Source: Promicromonospora iranensis
GTDB taxonomy: Bacteria > Actinomycetota > Actinomycetes > Actinomycetales > Cellulomonadaceae
Length of the DNA: 64,000 nt
Assembly (NCBI RefSeq): GCF_028994805.1
Contig: NZ_JAJQQP010000002.1
Location: 124,001-188,000, forward strand
Reading direction: 5' to 3'
Positions 7,715 to 16,919 of the stretch are shown here, piece by piece; within the stretch, counting starts at the first letter, position 1, and every line of letters starts with the position of its first letter. Below the pieces are notes generated by a model. The model searched no databases, was not told where the DNA came from, and saw only the letters and a list, made by a program, of their open reading frames with translations. A program made the position numbers and the translations under genes.

Positions 7715-9163
7715 GTGACCACGGACCAGACAGCAGACCGCGAGACAGCCGGGCTCGCCGAACCTGCCCCCGACGGCGTGATGACGGGCAAGCAGCGGGT
7801 CGCGCTCATCGTCCTGCTCACCGCGAGCTTCACGCTCGCTGTCGACTTCTCCATCCTCAACGTGGCCCTGCCGAGCATCGGGGCCGACGTCGGGTTCGCG
7901 ATCGCGAACCTGCAGTGGATCGCCACCGCGTTCGCACTCTGCTCCGCGGGCCTGACCCTGCTCATGGGACGCGTCGCCGACATCGCCGGCCGCCGCCGCA
8001 TGTTCCTGATCGGGATGGTGCTGCTCGGCGTCGGATCGGCCGTCGGCGGACTCGCCACCACGCCCGCCGTGCTGCTCATCGCCCGGGTCGCCCAGGGCGT
8101 CGCCACGGCGATCGTGGTGCCGGCCGCCCTCGCACTCCTGGTCGGAGCGTTCGCCGAAGGGCGGGCGCGCGACCGGGCGCTCGGCCTCAACGGGTCCCTG
8201 ATGGCCGCGGGCTTCACCACCGGCGCGGTCCTCGGCGCGCTCCTGACGGACCTCCTGTCCTGGCGGTGGGCCTTCTTCATCAACGTGCCGATAGCGATCG
8301 CGGTCCTGATCGTCGCGCCGATCGTGCTCGAGGACTCGAGGACGAGGGAGCGCACCCGGCTCGACGTCCCGGGCGCGGTGCTCGTCACCCTCGGCCTCCT
8401 CGCGCTCTTGTACGGGCTCACCAACGCGGCGGAGACCGCCTGGACGGACCCGGTCACGCTGGGCGCGCTCGCGGCCGCGGCGGTGCTCCTCACGGTGTTC
8501 GTGCTCGTCGAACGGCAGGCCGAGTTCCCGCTCGTACCGCTCGGGATGCTCGTGCGGTCGAACGTGGCCTGGGGCAACATCGCGGGGGCGCTCGCTTTCG
8601 TGACCGAGACCTCGCTGGTCTTCCTCCTGACGCTGTACCTGCAGGACGTGCTCGGCTACACGCCGCTCGCCGCAGGCCTCTCGTTCGCGTTGCTCGGCGT
8701 CGGCACCGTGCTCGGCGGTCTCGTCGGACCGAGGATCATCGGAAGGTTCGGCAACAAGGCAGCCATCGTGGGAGGGTTCCTCGTCCAGGCCGTCGCCACC
8801 CTCTCGCTGGTGATCGTCTCCGACGCTCCCGAGTCGATCTGGCTGGTCCTGGTCGCGACCTTCGTCGGCGGCGTGGCCAACCTGGTGGTCATCGTCGGGT
8901 TCATGGTCACCGCGACGTCCGGCGTGCCCGCCTCCGAGCAGGGACTCGCGACCGGCCTGACGACGATGAGCCAGCAGGTCGGCATCACGATGGGTACCCC
9001 GATCATGAGCGCCGTGCTCACCGCGGTCGTGCTCGGGAGCGCGGTCCAGGGGCCCTCGGCGGTGCTGGCGGGCGTGACCGCGGCCATCTGGGTCAACGGC
9101 GCCATCTGTGTCGCCGGCGCCCTGGCCGTGGCTATGTTCCTCCGCGCCCGGCCCGTGGCCTGA
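7715..9163 (+). CDS. MFS drug exporter, DHA2 (EmrB/QacA) type
   Basis: Translation most likely starts at the GTG at 7715, behind AGAGAGG, giving 482 residues. About 14 hydrophobic segments are visible, the number typical of the DHA2 family of proton-driven multidrug exporters. The loop between segments 2 and 3 has the MFS signature GRVADIAGRRRMFLIG, and segment 5 carries the antiporter-like GAVLGALLTD. It is divergent from the MmyB-like regulator and shares the palindromic promoter region with it, so ligand-responsive control of export is likely. The exported compound is unknown. Confidence 0.88.
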   Translation: MTTDQTADRETAGLAEPAPDGVMTGKQRVALIVLLTASFTLAVDFSILNVALPSIGADVGFAIANLQWIATAFALCSAGLTLLMGRVADIAGRRRMFLIGMVLLGVGSAVGGLATTPAVLLIARVAQGVATAIVVPAALALLVGAFAEGRARDRALGLNGSLMAAGFTTGAVLGALLTDLLSWRWAFFINVPIAIAVLIVAPIVLEDSRTRERTRLDVPGAVLVTLGLLALLYGLTNAAETAWTDPVTLGALAAAAVLLTVFVLVERQAEFPLVPLGMLVRSNVAWGNIAGALAFVTETSLVFLLTLYLQDVLGYTPLAAGLSFALLGVGTVLGGLVGPRIIGRFGNKAAIVGGFLVQAVATLSLVIVSDAPESIWLVLVATFVGGVANLVVIVGFMVTATSGVPASEQGLATGLTTMSQQVGITMGTPIMSAVLTAVVLGSAVQGPSAVLAGVTAAIWVNGAICVAGALAVAMFLRARPVA

Positions 9164-9242
9164 CCCTGTGGTCTGACGGAGCCTCGTGCCGCCGGGGCCG
9201 GCCGGTGACGTGGGCAAGCGTCGAGGGATGGAGAATGGGCCG

Positions 9243-10085
9243 GTGACCACCCTCGACGTCGTCCGCGTGGACGACCCCGCCGACGAGCGCCTCGCCGACT
9301 ACAACAGCCTCACCGACGTGGTGCTGCGCTCCAAGCACGAGCCGGCCAAGGGTCTCTACATCGCCGAGAGCTCGACCGTGATCCGGCGGGCGCTGGCCGC
9401 CGGGCACCGGCCGCGGTCGTTCCTCATGGCGCCGAAGTGGCTGGACTCGATGAGCGATCTGATCGCGGAGACCGGCGCGCCCGTCTACGTCGCCGAGGAG
9501 CCGCTGCTGAAGGAGATCACGGGCTTCCACCTGCACCGCGGTGCTCTCGCGGCGATGCACCGGCCGCCGCTGCCCGGCGTGCACGAGCTGCTCGCGGGCG
9601 CTCGCGGGGGAGCAGGGGCGCGCCGCGTCGTGATCCTCGAGGACATCGTCGACCACACGAACGTGGGCGCCGGCATGCGTGCGTGCGCGGCGCTCGGTGT
9701 CGACGTCGTGCTGTTCACCCCGAGCTGCGCGGACCCGTTGTACCGGCGGGCTGTGCGGGTCTCCATGGGGACCGTGTTCCAGGTTCCCTGGACGCGGATC
9801 GACCCCTGGCCCGCCGGCATCCAGGCCTTGCACGAGCACGGCTTCGAGGTGGCGGCGCTCGCGCTGGAGGATGACTCGATCTCGTTGGACGACCTGGTGA
9901 CCGATCCGCCCGACAAGCTCGCGCTGGTTCTCGGCACGGAGGGCGACGGGCTCAAGGCGCGGACGATCGCCGAGTGCGACATGACGGTCCGCATCCCGAT
10001 GACCGGGGGAGTCGACTCCCTGAACGTCGCGTCGGCGGTGGCGGTCGCTGCCTGGGCCACGCGGGTGCCGGCCGGGGAAAGCTGA
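9243..10085 (+). CDS. TrmH/SpoU-family RNA 2'-O-methyltransferase
   Basis: I start the protein at the GTG at 9243, 9 nt after a GGAG; an ATG at 9228 is an alternative. The 280-residue product has the N-terminal substrate-recognition domain of SpoU enzymes (about 1-115) and a C-terminal SPOUT knot with its three motifs: NVGAGMRACAALG (motif 1, Asn then Arg), LGTEGDGL (motif 2) and IPMTGGVDSLNVASA (motif 3). These enzymes use S-adenosylmethionine to methylate a ribose 2'-OH in rRNA or tRNA. The exact nucleotide target cannot be assigned. It lies 11 nt upstream of the CPBP gene and is probably cotranscribed with it. Confidence 0.88.
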   Translation: MTTLDVVRVDDPADERLADYNSLTDVVLRSKHEPAKGLYIAESSTVIRRALAAGHRPRSFLMAPKWLDSMSDLIAETGAPVYVAEEPLLKEITGFHLHRGALAAMHRPPLPGVHELLAGARGGAGARRVVILEDIVDHTNVGAGMRACAALGVDVVLFTPSCADPLYRRAVRVSMGTVFQVPWTRIDPWPAGIQALHEHGFEVAALALEDDSISLDDLVTDPPDKLALVLGTEGDGLKARTIAECDMTVRIPMTGGVDSLNVASAVAVAAWATRVPAGES

Positions 10086-10096
10086 GCCGGCTGGAG

Positions 10097-10972
10097 ATGG
10101 ACCACGGGGGCAGCGAGGGCGGTCCGGCACCGCGGTCGCCGGTTGCGCAGCGGGCCTGGCTGCCCGGACTGATCGCAGCTGGGTGCCTGGTCGCAGCAGT
10201 GGTCGGCGGGCATCCTGTCGCCGGCCCGATCGTCGCCGGAGCTTCTCTCGTTCTGATCGTCGTGCAGCATGCCGGGCACTTCGGGCCGCCTCGTCGCGCG
10301 CCGTCCGGTGCTCCGAGCGTCGCAGCACTCGCAGTGTGCCTCGTGGCGGCGATATGGACGCTGCGGGGCGTCGGGGCTGCGCTCGAGGCCGTGGGGGTGG
10401 CGGGTGCTACCTCGGTGGCACTGTGGCCGGTCCCGCTCGTCGCTGCTGTCGGGCTGTACGTGCTGGCGAGCCGGGTACGAGCACTGGGGCTCGTGGACGA
10501 CTGGTTCCGCCGGGGAACGATGAGCAGGGTGGGGCTGTGGTTGACCGCCGCGATCGTGCCGGTCTCGGCGCTGGCTCTGGTGGTGTGGTCCTGGGCGGTG
10601 GGTGAGGACGGCAGCGGGCACGACTCCTACCGCCAGCTCCTCGCCGACCAGGGTCCCGCCGTCGTCGTGCTGGGGGCGCTCGCGTTCTCGTTCGTCAATG
10701 CCGCTGCCGAGGAGTGCGCGTACAACGGGGTCGCACAGCGGGCGTTCGGTCGCGACATGCGTGGCGCGGTCGCCGTCGTCCTCGCCGCCGTGATGTTCGG
10801 GGCGTCCCACTGGTACGGGTTCCCGAGCGGCTGGTGGGGGGTGTTCCTCGCGGCCGGGTACGGGCTGGTCCTGAGTGCGTTGCGTCATGTCTCGCACGGG
10901 CTGCTGCTTCCGTGGGTGGCACATGTCCTCGCGGACCTCACGATCGTGGCCGTGCTCCTGATGATCTGGTGA
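10097..10972 (+). CDS. CPBP-family intramembrane protein (putative CAAX-type protease)
   Basis: This 291-residue integral membrane protein starts at the ATG at 10097. It has about eight hydrophobic segments. The CPBP (Abi/Rce1-like) motifs are visible in the C-terminal half: a Glu-Glu pair in AAEECAYNG, FGASHW with the motif-2 His, and a last segment HVLADL with the third motif. Motif 1 normally reads EExxxR; here Asn replaces Arg (EECAYN), so activity is not certain. Such proteins cleave or bind prenylated peptides or act in bacteriocin self-immunity. The link to the methyltransferase just upstream appears to be only cotranscription. Confidence 0.75.
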   Translation: MDHGGSEGGPAPRSPVAQRAWLPGLIAAGCLVAAVVGGHPVAGPIVAGASLVLIVVQHAGHFGPPRRAPSGAPSVAALAVCLVAAIWTLRGVGAALEAVGVAGATSVALWPVPLVAAVGLYVLASRVRALGLVDDWFRRGTMSRVGLWLTAAIVPVSALALVVWSWAVGEDGSGHDSYRQLLADQGPAVVVLGALAFSFVNAAAEECAYNGVAQRAFGRDMRGAVAVVLAAVMFGASHWYGFPSGWWGVFLAAGYGLVLSALRHVSHGLLLPWVAHVLADLTIVAVLLMIW

Positions 10973-11136
10973 TGTTGGTGGCCCCGGCGTAGACGGTCGC
11001 TGCCCGCAGGCGGTTGTCCCCCGTGCGGACTACGGAGAAGTGTCCCCACCACGGGGACCCGCGGCGCGGCGGTCTTCCATAGGTTTCTGGCAACGGCGCG
11101 AGTGCGTCGTGGCACGCCGAACTGGAAGGCACGACG

Positions 11137-12723
11137 TTGAAGACGATGCGACGGTCAGCGGGAGCCGGTATCCCCCGGAGACTCACCACAATGATGATCG
11201 CGGGGGCGCTCACCGTCGCCGCGCTGGCGGCCTGTGGCACCGCCCCGGGCCCAGGTGCGGCGGTTGCGGAGGCGCCACTCGTCGTCGCCGACGCGGCCGC
11301 AACGCCGCGCATCGCCTGGGGCACGTGCCCGGCGTTGCCCGAGGGTGCCGACCCCCGGCTCACCTGCGGAACGGTGCAGGTTCCGCTCGACTACCGCGAC
11401 CCCGGTGGCGAGCAGATCGAGGTGGCCGTGTCGAGGCTGCCGGCAGCGAAGTCCCGCGACCGCCGCGGTGTGCTGCTGCTGAACCCGGGCGGCCCGGCGT
11501 CGCCCGGCCTGGCCACACCGGGTGACGTGGCACTGACCCTGCCGCCGTCGGTCCTTGCGGCCTATGACCTGATCGGTTTCGACCCCCGTGGGGTCGGGCA
11601 CAGCACCCCGCAGAGCTGCGGCTTCGACGACCCGTCTCTCGCGGGCCTCTTCCCGTACCCGGCCGCGGACGGTTCGATCACCGCGAACGTCGACGACGCC
11701 CGCGCCGACGCGGAGCTGTGTGCGACGAACGCCGGGGAGAGGCTCCGGCACTTCACCACCGCCAACACGGCCCGCGACATGGACCGCATCCGCGCGGCGC
11801 TCGGTGAGAAGAAGATCTCCTACTGGGGTCAGTCCTACGGCACTTACCTCGGCGTCGTCTACGAGTCACTGTTCCCGAAGCGCGCCGACCGGGTGGTCCT
11901 CGAGGGGAACGTCGACCCCACGAAGGTCTGGGCCGACGCGAAGGGCAACTGGGGCAAGGCCATGTCGGAACGTTTCCCCGACGCGGCACGGGTCGCAGCG
12001 GCGCAGCACGCCACGCTCGGACTGGGCGACACCGTCGACGAGGTGACCCAGAGGTACCTCGCACTCGCCGACCGTCTCGACCGCACTCCCGCACCCCTCC
12101 CAGGCACGTCGCAGGCCCTGACGGGTTCGATGCTGCGCACCGTCACCTACAGCCTCCTGCTGGACAACGAGACCCTCCCGGTGCTCGCGCAGTTCTGGAA
12201 GGCCTCCGTCGGGCTGGCCGACGGCACGCTCACCGAGGCGGACGGCCAGGTGCTGCAGCAGGTGTTCACCGCACCGCCGCCGACCCCGGGCGTACCGGCC
12301 GACAACCAGGCCACCATGTTCCTGGCGCTGACGTGTGGCGACGCGTCGTGGTCCGGCGACGTCGGCGAGTACGCCCGCCGCACCGCCGAGAACCGCGCGG
12401 CCTGGCCGCTCACCGCGGGGATGCCCGCCAACATCTGGGCGTGCGCGTTCTGGCCGGAGCCGATCGAAGAACCCGTCCGCGTGACCGACAAGGGGCCGCG
12501 CAACACGCTGATCCTGCAGAACCGCAGGGACAACGCCACCCCGTGGGAGGACGGCCTCGGGCTGTACGAGGTCCTCGGGCGGCGAGCGGCCTTCGTGGGT
12601 GCGGACAACGGCGGGCACTACGTCTATGGCCAGGGCTCCACGTGCGTGGACGAGGCGACGGTGAGGTTCCTGACCACCGGCCGGCTGCCGCACACGAAGG
12701 TCGTCTGCACCGACGTCGCCTGA
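11137..12723 (+). CDS. Exported alpha/beta-hydrolase, tripeptidyl-aminopeptidase (TAP, peptidase S33) type lipoprotein
   Basis: A TTG at 11137 sits 7 nt after GGAAGG and is the best start (528 residues); the ATG at 11146 is an alternative. The N-terminus is a lipoprotein signal with lipobox LAAC. The catalytic core shows LLLNPGGPA (oxyanion hole), the nucleophile elbow GQSYG (Ser233), NRRDNATP (Asp465) and GGHYVYG (His494). The C-terminal TAP-like domain supplies the last two. Related enzymes in Streptomyces remove tripeptides or single residues from peptide N-termini outside the cell. It is a single gene whose stop lies 10 nt from the convergent MHYT gene. Confidence 0.88.
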   Translation: MKTMRRSAGAGIPRRLTTMMIAGALTVAALAACGTAPGPGAAVAEAPLVVADAAATPRIAWGTCPALPEGADPRLTCGTVQVPLDYRDPGGEQIEVAVSRLPAAKSRDRRGVLLLNPGGPASPGLATPGDVALTLPPSVLAAYDLIGFDPRGVGHSTPQSCGFDDPSLAGLFPYPAADGSITANVDDARADAELCATNAGERLRHFTTANTARDMDRIRAALGEKKISYWGQSYGTYLGVVYESLFPKRADRVVLEGNVDPTKVWADAKGNWGKAMSERFPDAARVAAAQHATLGLGDTVDEVTQRYLALADRLDRTPAPLPGTSQALTGSMLRTVTYSLLLDNETLPVLAQFWKASVGLADGTLTEADGQVLQQVFTAPPPTPGVPADNQATMFLALTCGDASWSGDVGEYARRTAENRAAWPLTAGMPANIWACAFWPEPIEEPVRVTDKGPRNTLILQNRRDNATPWEDGLGLYEVLGRRAAFVGADNGGHYVYGQGSTCVDEATVRFLTTGRLPHTKVVCTDVA

Positions 12724-12733
12724 CCCGGTGGGG

Positions 12734-13555
12734 TCAGAGCAGCTGGGACCGACGACGGGGCTCCGTGGCCTCGCGCTTGATCTCCTCCTGGCGCTCGTGC
12801 CAGCCCTTGAACTTCTCCTGCGCCTCGAGCTCGGCGGCGCTCGGCGCCAGGCCGACCACCAGGAGCAGCAGGATCGTGCTGATGGTGACCCCGATGATCA
12901 GCGGGCCGAGCAGCGCAGCGACCGACACCCCGCCGTCCGGGACGATGACGGTGCCGCTGACCACCTCGGCCCGCATGGCGGCCATGCCCGTGTAGTGCAT
13001 GCCGGAGACGGCGATGCCCATGATGAGGGTGGCGCCGGTCCCGGCCACGAAGTTGTGCACCTTCGCCGAGAGCCAGAGCCCCGCGATGGCGGCGACGATA
13101 CCGATGAGCACCGACATGACCACCGTGGGCAGGTGGTAGGTGACCTCGACGCCCACGTGCAGGGCGCGCATGCCGAGGTAGTGCATCGCCGCGATGCCCA
13201 GGCCGGTCACGGTGCCGCCGGCGACGAGCGCGAACGGCCCGACGCCCGCCGTGCGGATGATGAAGAGGCCGAGCCCCACCACCGCGATGGCGAGCAGGCC
13301 GCTGGCGACCGTCAGGGGGACGTCGAAGCGGGTCTCGGTGCCCCGGATGTGGAACCCGAGCATGGCGACGAAGTGCATCACCCAGATGCCGGTGCCCCCG
13401 ATGGAGACGGCGCCGAGAGCGAGCCAGCCGGTGCTCGCGAGGCCGTGGGAGACGCGCGCCCGGGCGGTGCAGGTCAGGCCGACGGCGCACCCGGCGCACG
13501 AGAGCAGGAACGAGAGGATGGGCGTGACCCAGCCCAGCGCGAAGTGGTCGATCAT
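12734..13555 (-). CDS. MHYT-domain integral membrane sensor
   Basis: I choose the ATG at 13555 (273 residues), which has GGAGAG at a good distance; an in-frame start 34 codons upstream would add a charged tail. Seven hydrophobic segments are visible. Three carry the MHYT signatures MHFVAMLG, MHYLGM and MHYTGM, whose Met/His residues are thought to bind copper and to sense O2, CO or NO. The C-terminus is a charged cytoplasmic helix and has no GGDEF, EAL or kinase domain, so it is a stand-alone sensor. It is divergent from the iron-regulated siderophore-interacting protein gene. Confidence 0.87.
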   Translation of the reverse strand: MIDHFALGWVTPILSFLLSCAGCAVGLTCTARARVSHGLASTGWLALGAVSIGGTGIWVMHFVAMLGFHIRGTETRFDVPLTVASGLLAIAVVGLGLFIIRTAGVGPFALVAGGTVTGLGIAAMHYLGMRALHVGVEVTYHLPTVVMSVLIGIVAAIAGLWLSAKVHNFVAGTGATLIMGIAVSGMHYTGMAAMRAEVVSGTVIVPDGGVSVAALLGPLIIGVTISTILLLLVVGLAPSAAELEAQEKFKGWHERQEEIKREATEPRRRSQLL

Positions 13556-13840
13556 GGTGAGGCTCTCCAGCGAGTACGAGGGAAGCGTGCGGCCTGCCGT
13601 GGGCGGTGGACGGCGACGGCGCGTGGCCAGACTGTTGCCCAGACCGATCGCTACCAAGTAAAGAGGTCAGAGGGGTGAGATGCACCCTTTGTACAGGGTT
13701 AATTTCGTGAGAGCTGGGGTGATCTTTCCAGAACCCCCAGGTCCTGTTTCCCGCGTGTTGCCGGTTCGTGCTATCGGGGCTGCGGCGGCCTGTCAACGTG
13801 ATGTCCGACGCACGGAAGGGGTGGCACAGGGCGGGCAAAG

Positions 13841-13859
13841 TTAGGTTAGGCTCACCGTC
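13841..13859 (+). promoter_or_regulatory. IdeR/DmdR (DtxR-family) iron box abutting a GTG start
   Basis: The 19 bp beginning TTAGGTTAGGCTCACC match the DtxR/IdeR consensus TTAGGTTAGGCTAACCTAA at 15 of 19 positions. The box ends exactly one base before the GTG start codon of the downstream gene. TAGGCT within it could be the -10 element, which would make the mRNA leaderless and put the repressor directly over the promoter. The rest of 13556-13840 holds only a weak ACCCT-N6-AGGGT repeat (13684-13699). Confidence 0.85.
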
Positions 13860-14837
13860 GTGACCACCAAGACCGAGGGGCTCGAAGCCAAGCCCTCGCG
13901 AATGTTCGACGTCGAGGTAGCGCGTGTGACGCGCCTCTGCCCGTCCTTCGTCCGCTTCACGTTCCGCGGGCCGGACCTGGACAAGTTCGCGGACAACGGC
14001 CGTGACCAGCGCATCAAGCTGCTCCTCCCGTCACCTCGTGGCGGCTGGGACGGTCTGCGCCGCGACGACCCCGACTGGTACGCCGCGTGGCGCTCGCTCC
14101 CGGACGAGCAGCGCAACCCGATGCGCACCTACACGGTCCGCACGGTGCGTCAGGACATGCGGGAGGTCGACGTCGACGTCGTCATGCACGGCGACACCGG
14201 GCCGGCGTCGCGCTGGGCGCTCAACGCGGCCGCGGGCGACCCGCTGGTCATCATGGGCCCCAACGCCGAGTACGAGGGCATCCACGGTGGCGTCGAGTTC
14301 GCCCCGCCGTCGTCCAGCCACGCGCTGCTGCTGGCCGGTGACGAGACCGCCGTGCCCGCCATCGCTGCGATCTGCGAGTCGCTGCCCGCCGACGCCGTGG
14401 GCGAGGTCTTCCTCGAGGTGCCTCACCCCGAGGACGGCTGGACGCTCGGCGCTCCCGAGGGCGTCCGCGTGCACTGGCTGGCCCGCGACGGGCGCGAGCA
14501 CGGCGACGTGCTGATCCCCGCCGTGCAGGACGCCGCGGACCGGCTGCTCGCCATGGGTGTGCGGCCGTCGTCGGACACGGCGCCCGCCCTCACCGCGGCC
14601 GGCGTGGACCTGTCGGGCGAGGTGGACGACGTCGACATCGACACCGGGATCCTCTGGGAGGTGCCGGTCGACCAGGCGGGCCGCCCTCTGGCCCAGGACA
14701 CCGTGCTGTACGCGTGGCTGGCGGGCGAGGCGGGCGTCATCAAGACGCTGCGCCGCTACCTCGTGAGCGAGTGCCAGGTGGACCGCAAGTCCGTTGCCTT
14801 CATGGGCTACTGGCGCAAGGGTCGCGCCGAGAACTGA
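13860..14837 (+). CDS. Siderophore-interacting protein (FAD-dependent ferric-siderophore reductase family)
   Basis: The 325-residue protein starts at the GTG at 13860, directly after the iron box and without a ribosome-binding site. It has the SIP/ViuB layout: an FAD-binding barrel (residues about 12-135, with the flavin motif MRTYTVR) and an NAD(P)H-binding domain (about 150-325) whose nucleotide loop is in [15 protein letters not shown]-terminal WRKGRAEN tail is typical. The enzyme reduces iron from imported ferric siderophores in the cytosol. Iron repression through DtxR/IdeR is strongly suggested by the box. No siderophore transporter genes are next to it. Confidence 0.92.
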   Translation: MTTKTEGLEAKPSRMFDVEVARVTRLCPSFVRFTFRGPDLDKFADNGRDQRIKLLLPSPRGGWDGLRRDDPDWYAAWRSLPDEQRNPMRTYTVRTVRQDMREVDVDVVMHGDTGPASRWALNAAAGDPLVIMGPNAEYEGIHGGVEFAPPSSSHALLLAGDETAVPAIAAICESLPADAVGEVFLEVPHPEDGWTLGAPEGVRVHWLARDGREHGDVLIPAVQDAADRLLAMGVRPSSDTAPALTAAGVDLSGEVDDVDIDTGILWEVPVDQAGRPLAQDTVLYAWLAGEAGVIKTLRRYLVSECQVDRKSVAFMGYWRKGRAEN

Positions 14838-14932
14838 CCGGTTCTCCCGGAAAGCCGTCCCCGATATCGCGTTGACCGACACATGCCGCGGCCAATGTGG
14901 TAAATATCGGACCCTGACGTTCGGGAGGACGT

Positions 14933-16918
14933 ATGGGTGCGACGGAGCAGCCTGCAGAGCGGACCGAACGCCGGGACACGGGGTCCCGGCCGTGGTGGGA
15001 GGACCGGGGACCCATCGCGTCGGCGGTGCTGGGTGCGGGCGTGGTCATCTGCACCGCCGTGATAGAGGTCGTGGACCAGCCCACCCAGGTGGTCCTGGTG
15101 GTCGTCACCATCGTCCTCGTGCTCGCCAGCCTGGCCGGCCTGGTCCGGATGCGTACCTACGCACGCCTGTTCGCATCGGTCCGGCGGTGGACGCGCGGCC
15201 ACCGCACGGTCGCCCTGCTCGGCGCCGTGGCGCTGGTGGCGGGCTCGACGGGCGCCGCGGTCGCGCTGCGGTCCGCCCAGTCCTGCGAGGACCCCACCGA
15301 GGTGGCGGTCATGGTCCCGGAGGACGGCGCCCCGGGGTTCTCGGCCGCCGCCGACGCCTTCGAGCGCGCCTCGACCACGGCGTTCTCCTGCCCCCGGTAC
15401 CACCTGACGACGTTCGGCGTCGGCTGGCCCGCCCTGCGCGCGGCGTTCGCCTCCGGCTGGGGGCACGCCCCCGGTGAGGCCGGCGCGGCCTCCCTGGAGC
15501 TCGGGCCGCGGCCGGACGTGTGGCTGGCGGAGTCCGGCGCCCAGGTCGACATCGTGGCCGCCGAGGGGGCCGGCCAGCGCTTCACGCTCTCCGGCCGGAC
15601 GCTCGTGGCCGGCTCGCCGCTGGTGCTGGCGGTGCCCGAGCCGCACGCGGAGGCCCTGCGCGCGACGACAGGCCCGGGCGACTCGATCGACCAGCTGATG
15701 GCGGCCGCGGCGGCGGCGGACATCGACGTGGTGCGGGCCAACCCGGACGTGTCGTTCGCCGCCGCCCTGCACACTGTGGACCTCTACGTGGAGTCCGACG
15801 CCGAGGCGCTGGAGCTCGACCTCGGGCACGCGCTGGAGGAGGTGGGGCTGCCGATCGGTACCGACGGCGCGCTGCTGTGCCGCCTGGACGAGCTGTCCCG
15901 GACCGAGCCGCCGCGCGTGGCCGTCCTGACCACCGAGCGGGCGACGGCAGGCCGGGGCACTGCCTGTCCGGCGCCGGACGCCGACGGCGGCAGGAGCGAC
16001 CTGGTCCCCTTCCACGCCGGCTCCGCCCCCGGCCTCGACTACACGGCGGTCCGCCTGACCTGGGCCGACGCCGAGCCGGCCGGACGCCGGGCCGAGGCGG
16101 CGTCGGCGTTCGCGGAGTGGCTCCGGACGGCCGAGGGGCAGGCGGCGCTCAAGCAGGAGGTGGGCGCGCGAGGTCTCGACGGGCGTCCGCCGTCGGACGC
16201 GGACGGCCCCCTGCCAGGGCTGGAGGACGCGCCGGTGATCGAGCCGGGCGCCAACCTCGTGGCGCACACCCGGATCGTGTCGGCCGAGGAGCGGTACCGC
16301 ACGGCCCGGCGCCCCGCGCAGGTCCTGGTGCTGGTCGACGCGTCGGCCTCCATGGGCAGGCCCGCGGACGGCGACCGGCAGCGCATCGACGTCGCAGAGC
16401 GGGGCGTCCTCGGGGCGCTCGGGCACCTGAGCGGCTCCGACAAGGTGGGCATCTGGTCGTTCTCCGGTACGGCGGGGTCGAGCCCGCGCCGGGTGCTGGA
16501 TCTGACCTCGAGCGAGGTCGCGCGGCACGAGGCTCCGGAGCACCTGGGCGCGTTGCGTCCGGGCGGCCGCACGCCCCTGTACGACGCGGTCGACGCCGGC
16601 ACGTCGTACCTCGTCGGCCTGGACCCCGGGGGAGCCTCCCGCAGGCACCTGACCGCGCTGGTCGTGCTGACCGACGGCGAGAACCTCCCCGGTGGCGGCG
16701 CCGGCGCGGAGCTGACGGCGGCCGACCTGGTCGCGTCCGCCCGTGCGCAGGAGGCCTCCGGCGTCCGGGTCTACGTCGTGGCGGTCGGAGAGGCGTCGTG
16801 CCAGGGGAGCGACCTGCAGAAGATCGCGGCGGAGTGGGACGGCGAGTGCTGGGACAGCTCCTTCGGCGAGCTGGAGAGCACGCTGGGCAGCATGTTCGGA
16901 CAGCTGGGGGGTCGGTGA
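14933..16918 (+). CDS. Membrane-anchored VWA protein with a solute-binding-like extracellular region
   Basis: The 661-residue protein begins at the ATG at 14933 behind GGGAGG. Three hydrophobic segments lie in residues 25-110. The following 330 residues resemble a type-2 periplasmic binding fold: alternating strands and helices with PDVWLAES, a hinge-like GSPLVLAVP and a late segment WLRTAEGQAALKQ. A VWA domain fills about 460-655 with a complete MIDAS: Asp469, Ser471 and Ser473 in DASAS, a Thr in GGRTPLYDA and an Asp in VVLTDGEN. Its likely role is extracellular metal-dependent ligand capture or adhesion. The gene ends 1 nt before the Tat-secreted binding-protein gene, so the two are coupled. 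Confidence 0.82.
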   Translation: MGATEQPAERTERRDTGSRPWWEDRGPIASAVLGAGVVICTAVIEVVDQPTQVVLVVVTIVLVLASLAGLVRMRTYARLFASVRRWTRGHRTVALLGAVALVAGSTGAAVALRSAQSCEDPTEVAVMVPEDGAPGFSAAADAFERASTTAFSCPRYHLTTFGVGWPALRAAFASGWGHAPGEAGAASLELGPRPDVWLAESGAQVDIVAAEGAGQRFTLSGRTLVAGSPLVLAVPEPHAEALRATTGPGDSIDQLMAAAAAADIDVVRANPDVSFAAALHTVDLYVESDAEALELDLGHALEEVGLPIGTDGALLCRLDELSRTEPPRVAVLTTERATAGRGTACPAPDADGGRSDLVPFHAGSAPGLDYTAVRLTWADAEPAGRRAEAASAFAEWLRTAEGQAALKQEVGARGLDGRPPSDADGPLPGLEDAPVIEPGANLVAHTRIVSAEERYRTARRPAQVLVLVDASASMGRPADGDRQRIDVAERGVLGALGHLSGSDKVGIWSFSGTAGSSPRRVLDLTSSEVARHEAPEHLGALRPGGRTPLYDAVDAGTSYLVGLDPGGASRRHLTALVVLTDGENLPGGGAGAELTAADLVASARAQEASGVRVYVVAVGEASCQGSDLQKIAAEWDGECWDSSFGELESTLGSMFGQLGGR

Positions 16919-16919
16919 C

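Noticed and set aside
11042-11058. GTCCCC-N5-GGGGAC hairpin before the TAP-like hydrolase gene
   Set aside because: A 6-bp GC stem is not distinctive here; no evidence that it is a terminator or operator.
13684-13699. ACCCT-N6-AGGGT inverted repeat upstream of the MHYT gene
   Set aside because: Only 5-bp arms; expected by chance in sequence of this composition.
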